Of a DNA stretch of 47,639 nt, positions 40,664-47,639 are shown piece by piece; position 1 is the stretch's first letter, and each line of letters opens with the position of its first letter. Both the position numbers and the translations under genes were made by a program. The notes under the pieces are model-generated. The model searched no databases, was not told the origin of the DNA, and saw only the letters and a program-made list of their open reading frames with translations. This stretch comes from Rhodobacteraceae bacterium CG17_big_fil_post_rev_8_21_14_2_50_65_11 (GTDB taxonomy: Bacteria; Pseudomonadota; Alphaproteobacteria; Rhodobacterales; Rhodobacteraceae), in assembly GCA_002783145.1 (NCBI GenBank), contig PFEX01000137.1:1-47639 (forward strand), in the 5' to 3' direction.

Positions 40664-41464
40664 ATGACCGACGCTCAAACAAACCCCAAAACCCGCGAGA
40701 TCGACCGCTCTCAGATGGCCGTTTCGGACGAAGTGGCCATCGACATCAGCGGCATGAACAAGTGGTACGGGACGTTCCACGTGCTGCGCGACATCGACCT
40801 GACGGTGAATCGCGGCGAACGGATCGTGATCTGTGGCCCGTCGGGGTCCGGTAAATCGACCCTGATACGCTGCATCAATGCGCTGGAGGAACACCAGCAG
40901 GGCCGAATCGTCGTGGACGGAACCGAACTGTCGAACGACGTGAAGAACATCGACAAGATCCGCTCCGAGGTTGGCATGTGCTTTCAGCATTTCAACCTGT
41001 TCCCGCATCTGACGATCCTGGAAAACTGCACGCTGGCCCCGATCTGGGTGCGCAAGACGCCCAAGAAGGAAGCCGAGGAAACGGCGATGCATTTCCTCAA
41101 CAAGGTCAAGATCCCCGAACAGGCCGACAAGTATCCCGGCCAGTTGTCGGGCGGTCAGCAACAGCGCGTGGCAATTGCCCGCAGCCTGTGCATGCGCCCG
41201 CGTATCATGCTGTTCGACGAACCGACCTCGGCGCTCGATCCCGAGATGATCAAGGAAGTGCTCGACACCATGATCGAACTGGCCGAGGAAGGCATGACCA
41301 TGCTATGCGTAACCCACGAAATGGGCTTCGCGCGGCAGGTCGCCAACCGGGTGATCTTCATGGACGATGGCCAGATCGTGGAACAGAACGAGCCGGAGGC
41401 GTTTTTCACCAACCCGCAATCGGACCGGACCAAGCTGTTCCTGAGCCAGATCCTCGGCCACTGA
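40664..41464 (+). CDS. aapP: General L-amino acid ABC transporter ATP-binding protein
   Basis: [57 protein letters not shown]. Confidence 0.96.
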   Translation: MTDAQTNPKTREIDRSQMAVSDEVAIDISGMNKWYGTFHVLRDIDLTVNRGERIVICGPSGSGKSTLIRCINALEEHQQGRIVVDGTELSNDVKNIDKIRSEVGMCFQHFNLFPHLTILENCTLAPIWVRKTPKKEAEETAMHFLNKVKIPEQADKYPGQLSGGQQQRVAIARSLCMRPRIMLFDEPTSALDPEMIKEVLDTMIELAEEGMTMLCVTHEMGFARQVANRVIFMDDGQIVEQNEPEAFFTNPQSDRTKLFLSQILGH

Positions 41465-41485
41465 TCCCTTCGAACCTATTGAAAC

Positions 41486-41510
41486 GGGCTCCCGTTCGGG
41501 GGCCCTCTTT
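41486..41510. terminator. Hairpin between convergent aapP and sixA
   Basis: GGGCTCCCGTTCGGGGGCCC followed by TCTTTC. Confidence 0.6.
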
Positions 41511-42014
41511 CTATGGCAGGTCGTGCGGGGTGACGAAGCCAAGCACCCGGCCTGCGTCCCAGTCGAGCGCGCGCCAGTCATCGCCGTCAAAAGCCAGCAC
41601 CAGCGTCGCGCAGGTGGGAAAATCGGCGAAGCGCGGGTGATCGGGGGCTTGGCCTGCAAGGCGGTGCGCGGCCTCTGCCATGCCGGGGTTGTGTCCAATG
41701 AGCATGTGGGTCGCCCCGCGCCCGGTGCCGGCATGGGCCATCAGTGCATCGGGTGTTGCGTGGTAAAGCCGCCGGTCCATCTGCACATCCGGCGACGCGC
41801 CGAGGCGGGTGGCGATGCCGTTCCACGTTTCCTGCGCGCGGCGTGCGGTGGAGACGGTGACGCTGTCCGGCACGAAGCCATTGTCCCCCAGCCACGCGCC
41901 AATCCGCGGCGCGTCCCGCCGGCCTCGCTTGTTCAACCGGCGGTCGTGGTCGTCCAGCATCGGGTCGCCCCAATCGGATTTCGCGTGGCGGGTGAGAATC
42001 AGGCGCAATGTCAT
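41511..42014 (-). CDS. sixA: Histidine phosphatase family protein (SixA-like)
   Basis: MTLRLILTRHAKSDWGDPMLDDHDRRLNKRGRRDAPRIGAWL; LIGHNPGMAEAAHRL. Confidence 0.9.
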   Translation of the reverse strand: MTLRLILTRHAKSDWGDPMLDDHDRRLNKRGRRDAPRIGAWLGDNGFVPDSVTVSTARRAQETWNGIATRLGASPDVQMDRRLYHATPDALMAHAGTGRGATHMLIGHNPGMAEAAHRLAGQAPDHPRFADFPTCATLVLAFDGDDWRALDWDAGRVLGFVTPHDLP

Positions 42015-42658
42015 CTGTGGAAATACCTCATGTAATGGGCCGATTGCGCCGAGTCTCGGCCGAAGCGTTGGCTGACAGGGCAGGCGCGGCGGACAAGGCA
42101 ACCGCTGCTCAGGCAGTCCGCGCCCTCGGCCGTGTCAAGGAAGGCATGGCAGGCGGGCACGTCATAGGGCTGCGGCCCGAGCGCGCCGACCGGGCAGGCG
42201 GTAAGGCAAGGTCGCGCGCAGGCCTCGCAAGGGCTGGCATCGGGTGCCGGGGGCAGGTCCAGAAAATCGGGCAACCAGATCGCGCCGCGCAACGAGATCA
42301 TCAGCCCCGCCGTGTCGTGCACCAGCATTCCCACGGGCGAGGGCCAGGCCCGCCCCGTGCGCGTCGCCCAGCGGATGAACGGGGCGTAGGGTGGGCCGCC
42401 GAAGGGGAAATGCGCAGCACCGCCAAACATCTCGGCAAGCGCACCGATCACGCGGGTTGACCACGTATCAACCGGATTGGGGCCGGTGAAGTCCGGTGTG
42501 CCGCGCAGATGGTGCCAGAATCCGGGTTCCAGCGGCGACAGCAGGATCATCGTGCCGGGGTCACAGCCATCCCCGGTCCCGGCATGGAAGGCGCCGAAGA
42601 TATCGAGGTGATGCCCTGCCGCCCGGTCGCGGATCGTGTCGAGGGTCGCGCGCGGCAC
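42011..42658 (-). CDS. Ferredoxin-like 4Fe-4S protein
   Basis: CEACARPCLTACPVGAL plus a C-terminal CLSSGCLVRRACPVS cluster. Confidence 0.78.
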   Translation of the reverse strand: MPRATLDTIRDRAAGHHLDIFGAFHAGTGDGCDPGTMILLSPLEPGFWHHLRGTPDFTGPNPVDTWSTRVIGALAEMFGGAAHFPFGGPPYAPFIRWATRTGRAWPSPVGMLVHDTAGLMISLRGAIWLPDFLDLPPAPDASPCEACARPCLTACPVGALGPQPYDVPACHAFLDTAEGADCLSSGCLVRRACPVSQRFGRDSAQSAHYMRYFHR

Positions 42659-42661
42659 CGC

Positions 42662-43528
42662 TCAGGCCCGGATCATGCTGCCGGCACCATGATCGGTGAA
42701 CAGTTCCAGAAGAACGGCATTCGTGACCCGCCCGTCAACGATGGTGCAGGCGCGCACCCCGCCGCGCACGGCCCTTAGCGCGGTCTCCGTCTTGGGGATC
42801 ATGCCGCCCGCAATCACCCCGTCGCGTGTCATCCCCTCGACCTCGGTGGCGGTCAACTCTGTGACCACCTCGCCGCCCGCGTTCTTGACGCCGGCGACAT
42901 CGGTCAGCAGCAACAGCCGGTCGGCCTTCAGCGCGGCGGCGATGGCGCCTGCCGCCGTATCGCCGTTCACGTTGAACGTTTCACCGTCACGACCGGCGCC
43001 CAACGGGGCGATGACGGGGATGATATTGGCGGCAAAGAGTTCCCTCAGAACCTGTGGATCGACCTCCACCGGGTCGCCCACGAAGCCAAGCTTCGGATCG
43101 GCGGGGTCGCAGACCATCAGGTTGGCATCCTTTCCCGACAGGCCGACGGCGCGCCCGCCTTGAGCGTTGATCGCCTGAACGATACGCTTGTTGACCATGC
43201 CGGAGAGGACCATCTCAACAACGTCCACAGTGGCGGCGTCGGTCACGCGCTTGCCATCCACGAACTCCGACCGGACGCCAAGCCGGGCCAGCATCTCGTT
43301 GATCATCGGCCCGCCGCCATGCACGATCACCGGGTTCGCGCCGACCTGCTGGACCAGCACGACATCGCGGGCGAAACTGGCCATCGCCTCGGCGTCGCCC
43401 ATGGCGTGGCCGCCGAATTTGATCACCACGATCGCGTCCGTGTAACGCTGCATGTAGGGCAGCGCCTCGGACAGCGTGCGGGCGGTGGCGGCGTAATCGC
43501 GGGAGGTCATCGGTGTCTGTTTCTTCAT
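42662..43528 (-). CDS. argB: Acetylglutamate kinase
   Basis: [47 protein letters not shown]. Confidence 0.97.
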   Translation of the reverse strand: MKKQTPMTSRDYAATARTLSEALPYMQRYTDAIVVIKFGGHAMGDAEAMASFARDVVLVQQVGANPVIVHGGGPMINEMLARLGVRSEFVDGKRVTDAATVDVVEMVLSGMVNKRIVQAINAQGGRAVGLSGKDANLMVCDPADPKLGFVGDPVEVDPQVLRELFAANIIPVIAPLGAGRDGETFNVNGDTAAGAIAAALKADRLLLLTDVAGVKNAGGEVVTELTATEVEGMTRDGVIAGGMIPKTETALRAVRGGVRACTIVDGRVTNAVLLELFTDHGAGSMIRA

Positions 43529-43585
43529 CGCTGGGGCCCTTTGATCACGCCTTGTTAGCGCCGTGGGGTGGCGCGCTCAAGGTCC

Positions 43586-44254
43586 TCAGGCGATAGCGGC
43601 GATGATGGCGCGCAAAGTGGCTAGGCCGGTACCCTTTTCGGAGGAGGTCACCACAAGCTCCGGGTAGGCGGCGGGGTGCTTGGCCAATGCGCCGCGCACC
43701 TGCGCGATCACCGTTTCGAGCTCGCTTTTCCGGACCTTGTCGGCCTTTGTCATGACCACCTGGAACGGGACGGCGGATGTGTCGAGCAGGGACAGGATAT
43801 CCTCATCGACCTGCTTGATGCCATGGCGGCTGTCGATCAGGACGAAGGCACGGCGCAGGTTGGCGCGGCCGGACAGGTACGCCTTGAGCAGCCGCTGCCA
43901 TTTCTCGACCACCTTCACCGGCGCGTTGGCGAAGCCATAGCCGGGCAGGTCCACAAGGTAATGGCTGTCGGCGATGGTGAAGAAATTGATTTCCTGCGTC
44001 CGCCCCGGCGTGTTCGAGGCGCGGGCAAGCGCCTTGCGCCCAGCGACTGCGTTGATCAGCGTCGATTTTCCGACGTTCGACCGACCGGCAAAGCAAACCT
44101 CGATCCGGTCGCCCGGCGGCATGCCGTCCATGGCGACGACACCTTTCAGGAACTCCGACCCGGCTGCGAATAGCAATCTGCCGGTCTCTGCTGCCGCTGC
44201 CTCCGGTTTCGGGGCGAGGGGAAAGCGCATCTCCATCTCAGTGCCCCCCGGCAT
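43586..44254 (-). CDS. engB: Ribosome biogenesis GTP-binding protein YihA/YsxC/EngB
   Basis: VCFAGRSNVGKSTLINAVAGRKALARASNTPGRTQEINFF; VDLPGYGFANAP. Confidence 0.96.
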   Translation of the reverse strand: MPGGTEMEMRFPLAPKPEAAAAETGRLLFAAGSEFLKGVVAMDGMPPGDRIEVCFAGRSNVGKSTLINAVAGRKALARASNTPGRTQEINFFTIADSHYLVDLPGYGFANAPVKVVEKWQRLLKAYLSGRANLRRAFVLIDSRHGIKQVDEDILSLLDTSAVPFQVVMTKADKVRKSELETVIAQVRGALAKHPAAYPELVVTSSEKGTGLATLRAIIAAIA

Positions 44255-44284
44255 CCGGTTTCAGCGCGCCAGTCGGGGCGGGCA

Positions 44285-46123
44285 TCACTCGTCCTTCTTC
44301 TTCTTGCGGAAGCTGGACAGGATATTGCCGAACACGTCGGGCCTGAACCCCTGGCTGCGCATGATGATATATTGCTGTGTGAAAGTGATGGTGTTGTTGG
44401 TGATCCAGTAGACCAGAAGGCCGCTGGCAAACCTTCCAAGCATGAACATGAACACCCACGGCATCCACGCGAAGATCATCTGTTGTGTCGGGTCGCTGGG
44501 CGCCGGGTTCAGCTTCTGCTGAAGAAACATCGAAATGCCGAGAAGGATCGGCAGAACCCCGATGAAGATCAGCGCCATGATGCTGCCGGGGACGGGCGCA
44601 TCCCACGGGAACAGGCCAAAGAGGTTGTAGATCGAGCTGGTATCGGGCGCCGACAGGTCGTTCAGCCAACCGAAGAACGGCGCATGGCGCAGTTCCAGCG
44701 TGACGAAGATCACCTTGTAGAGCGAGAAGAAGATCGGGATCTGCAACAGGATCGGCAGGCAGCCCGAGGCCGGGTTCACCTTGTTTTTCTTGTAAAGGTC
44801 CATCATCCCCTTTTGCAGGGCTTCCTTGTCGTCGCCGGCGCGTTCCTTGAGCTTCTCCATCTCTGGCTGAAGCTCTTTCATCTTGGCCATCGACACGTAG
44901 GACCGGTAGGCCAGCGGGAACAGGATCGCCTTGATCAGCAGGGTCAGTAGGATGATCGACAGCCCCATATTGCCGATCAGTGAATGAAGGTTGTGCAGCA
45001 GCCAGAAAATCGGCTTGGTCAGGAAAAAGAACCAGCCCCAGTCGATCGAATCGAGAAAGCCAGCGACGCCGTCTTCGTTTTCGTAGCGCCGGATGGTTTC
45101 CCATTCCTTGGCACCGGCGAAGAGGCGGGTGGTGGTCTCGAAGGTGTCACCGGGTGCGACGCTGACCGCGGGCATCCGGGCCTCGGTCTGGAAAATCTCT
45201 GATCCTTCGACATAGCGCGACACGGCGGTGAAGGGTTGACCGGATCCGGGCACCAGCGTCGTCATCCAGTATTTGTCGGTGAACCCGATCCAGCCTGACT
45301 CCGTGACCTCGGTGATTTCTGCCTGCGCGCCCTCGCGCTGGACGAAATCCATGTCGGTCATGTCGTCGTAGGCGACCTCGTTCAGCGTGCCGTCGGAATT
45401 CTGGACAACGCCCTCGTGCAGGATGAAGAAGTTTTGCAGGTCCGCGGGCATCCCGTGGCGGGCGACGATCCCGTAGGGGGCCAGCCGCGCGGTGTCGGTG
45501 CCGGTGTTCTCCACCGACTGGGTGACGCTGAACATATAGTCCTCGTCGACCGAGATCGTGCGGCGGAACACGAGACCGACACCATTGTCCCAGACCAGAG
45601 TGACCGGGCTGTCGACGGTGAGAACTGCGCCGCTTTCGACCTGCCATTCGGTGTTGGCACCGGGCACGTTGTCGAACCCCAGTGCCCCGCCGGGTGTCCA
45701 GCCATAGAGCGCATAGTAAGCCCCCGACGCGCCCACGGGCGATAGCAGACGTACGTTGTCGGAGGCTGGATCAAGCGCCTCGGTGTAGTTGCGCAACGAC
45801 AGGTCATCGAGGCGCCCGCCGGTCAGCGCGATGGAGCCCATCAGCGACGGGGTGTCGATCTGGATGCGGGGAGCATCCGCCAGGGCTTCCGGCGCGTCGT
45901 CCGTGGCGGTGGGTGTTGTGCCTGTGTCGGCGATCTGGGCGCTTGGTGGCGCAAGGGCGACCTCGGCCCCGGTTTCGTCCACGACCGAAACGACATCGGA
46001 GTCGATGGCGTCGGGATCGCTTGGCGGGGTGTCCGGCGGAAACATGACCGACCAGATAAGGATGACACCCAGCGAGAGCGCCATGGCAAGGATTAGGTTC
46101 TTGGTCTGATTCTGATCGTCCAT
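44285..46123 (-). CDS. yidC: Membrane protein insertase YidC
   Basis: MDDQNQTKNLILAMALSLGVILIW; MKELQPEMEKLKERAGDDKEALQKGMMDLYKKNKVNPASGCLPILLQIPIFFSLY. Confidence 0.96.
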   Translation of the reverse strand: MDDQNQTKNLILAMALSLGVILIWSVMFPPDTPPSDPDAIDSDVVSVVDETGAEVALAPPSAQIADTGTTPTATDDAPEALADAPRIQIDTPSLMGSIALTGGRLDDLSLRNYTEALDPASDNVRLLSPVGASGAYYALYGWTPGGALGFDNVPGANTEWQVESGAVLTVDSPVTLVWDNGVGLVFRRTISVDEDYMFSVTQSVENTGTDTARLAPYGIVARHGMPADLQNFFILHEGVVQNSDGTLNEVAYDDMTDMDFVQREGAQAEITEVTESGWIGFTDKYWMTTLVPGSGQPFTAVSRYVEGSEIFQTEARMPAVSVAPGDTFETTTRLFAGAKEWETIRRYENEDGVAGFLDSIDWGWFFFLTKPIFWLLHNLHSLIGNMGLSIILLTLLIKAILFPLAYRSYVSMAKMKELQPEMEKLKERAGDDKEALQKGMMDLYKKNKVNPASGCLPILLQIPIFFSLYKVIFVTLELRHAPFFGWLNDLSAPDTSSIYNLFGLFPWDAPVPGSIMALIFIGVLPILLGISMFLQQKLNPAPSDPTQQMIFAWMPWVFMFMLGRFASGLLVYWITNNTITFTQQYIIMRSQGFRPDVFGNILSSFRKKKKDE

Positions 46124-46242
46124 ACCCGCGCATCCAGCCTTGGTTGAAGTCACGGAGGTTCAACAGATTGAGGCTGCAAAGGTCAAGCGCTTTTCCCTTA
46201 TTGCCGGGTTGCCGCGCGGTTTGGCCCCGGTCACCGGGTGGT

Positions 46243-47639
46243 TCAGCCTGCGCGACGCCCGATTCGCGGAGGTGATCCAAGTGCGGCGCGATAGGTCGCG
46301 ATCCAGCTTGCGGTGTCTTCGAACGGCATCGGACGCGCGATCATGTAGCCCTGAAGGTGGTCGCAGCCCAGTTGCGCCAGAACGCTGTGTTCGTCCTTCG
46401 TCTCGACGCCCTCGGCCACGGTGGTGACGTTCAACCGTTCGGCGAGCGCGAGAATGCCGGCGACAACGGCCCGCTGCGTCGAGTCCCGGTCAAGCCGGGT
46501 GACGAAGCTGCGGTCGATCTTGATGCGCTGCACATGGAAGCGCCGGATATTCGCGATCGAGGATTGGCCGGTGCCGAAATCGTCGAGATCGAGGTTGAAG
46601 CCGTGCGCGCCAAGCTCGTCGATATTGCGCAGAATGATGTCATCCTCGGACTGTGCGGCGACGGTTTCGAGGATTTCCACCGTGAGGCGGTTCGGGCGCA
46701 GGTTGTGGCGGTCGACCTCCCATTTCACGCGGTCGGCCAGTGTCGGGTCGCGCAGTTCCTCGGCCGAGAAATTGACCGAGACGGAGGGCACGCGCAGACC
46801 GGTCTTGTCCCATGCCGTCAGGGCCTGAAGCGAACGGGTCAGCATCGTCTCGCCAAGACGCCCCATGCAGCCCGCGTCGGATATCGCGGGCAGGAAATCA
46901 GGCGGCACCAGCACGCCGGCCTCGGGGTGGTGCCATCGTGCCAGGGCTTCGAAGCCGGTGATCGCGCCGGTATCGGCGCTGACCTGTGGCTGGAACCACG
47001 GCCGGATGGCGTTTCTTGCAAGCGCGTCTTCGACCTGTTCGGCAAGATCGTGGCGCAGGCGCGACCGGGCCTTGATCTTGTCGGAATAGCCGCGCACCCC
47101 GCCCGGGGCGTGGCGTCGCGCCTCGACCATTGCGGTCAGGGCAGCATCGAGCAGGCATTGCGCGTCGCCGTGATCGGCCTGTGCGGGGGTCACGAACCCG
47201 ACAGACACGCTGGGGTGCGCTGCGGCCCCGGCAACGGCGATCGGTTCGCAAAGTGCGCCCTGTAGACGGCTGATCAGTGACAGGATGATATCGAGCTTGG
47301 CCAGCGGGATCGGATTGAGGGCAACGGCAAAGCGCCCTTCGCCGATCGCGGCCACGAGATCCCCACGGCGCAGCGACGTTTGCAGCCGATCCGCCGAGCG
47401 GGCGAGGATTCGGTCGCTTGCTTCTGCGCCCCATCTGGCGGCGTAATCGGGAAAGTCGTCAATCTCCACGACCATGCAGGCGGTGGTGGTGCCGCTGGAC
47501 ACGGTTTCGTCAAGGATCGCGTCCAGTTCGACAAGGAAGCTTTCGCGCATCGGCAACCCGGTGCGCCCGTCTGCCGGCCTGTCACGAAAGCGCCTCGTAG
47601 GCTGCGGCCGCATCGCTTGCAGCGCCAGAAGACCAGGCA
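46243..47639 (-). CDS. GGDEF(degenerate)-EAL domain protein, predicted c-di-GMP phosphodiesterase (5' end outside the window)
   Basis: GEGRF in place of GGDEF; GFEALARWHHP, VNFSAEEL, EILE, LDDFGTGQSS, KIDRSFV and VAEGVET EAL motifs. The frame stays open to the window edge. Confidence 0.92.
   Translation of the reverse strand, partial: PGLLALQAMRPQPTRRFRDRPADGRTGLPMRESFLVELDAILDETVSSGTTTACMVVEIDDFPDYAARWGAEASDRILARSADRLQTSLRRGDLVAAIGEGRFAVALNPIPLAKLDIILSLISRLQGALCEPIAVAGAAAHPSVSVGFVTPAQADHGDAQCLLDAALTAMVEARRHAPGGVRGYSDKIKARSRLRHDLAEQVEDALARNAIRPWFQPQVSADTGAITGFEALARWHHPEAGVLVPPDFLPAISDAGCMGRLGETMLTRSLQALTAWDKTGLRVPSVSVNFSAEELRDPTLADRVKWEVDRHNLRPNRLTVEILETVAAQSEDDIILRNIDELGAHGFNLDLDDFGTGQSSIANIRRFHVQRIKIDRSFVTRLDRDSTQRAVVAGILALAERLNVTTVAEGVETKDEHSVLAQLGCDHLQGYMIARPMPFEDTASWIATYRAALGSPPRIGRRAG

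Overview
This is a GC-rich alphaproteobacterial chromosome segment, Rhodobacteraceae-like by gene content and order. Most of it is core genome. Recognisable blocks are: a D,D-carboxypeptidase; hemF; the rodA-mrdA-mreD-mreC-mreB cell-shape cluster; leuA; an SDR plus a FeS-type photolyase; an 18-repeat MORN protein; nadE; a divergent soxR/VOC pair; gltX; a MATE exporter; the ribosomal/secretion genes rplO-secY-adk-rpsM-rpsK-rpoA-rplQ; a luxR-luxI quorum-sensing pair; rarA, crcB, an RluA-family synthase, a HAD phosphatase and an ATP12-type chaperone; the aapJQMP amino-acid ABC transporter; sixA, a ferredoxin-like protein, argB, engB and yidC; and a GGDEF(degenerate)-EAL protein cut by the right edge. 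No CRISPR array, prophage or tRNA was seen. The left edge looks like the end of an IS21-family element. The observations most worth checking are: (1) an unannotated Leu-rich leader ORF with an overlapping hairpin upstream of leuA; (2) a lux-box-like dyad on the luxR start codon, facing a divergent small ORF that has its own terminator; (3) a MORN protein that resolves into two 9-repeat blocks with strict F/W alternation and a phase slip between them; (4) a REP-like double hairpin that supplies the rpoA stop codon; (5) a SoxR-box-like dyad that re-sets the soxR start; (6) a frameshifted DUF1801 gene; (7) rplO without rpmD/rpsE upstream but with its own promoter-like sequence; (8) several unusual hairpins and short tandem repeats. 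No clearly novel multi-gene system was found. All functional statements come from reading the sequence, with no database search.
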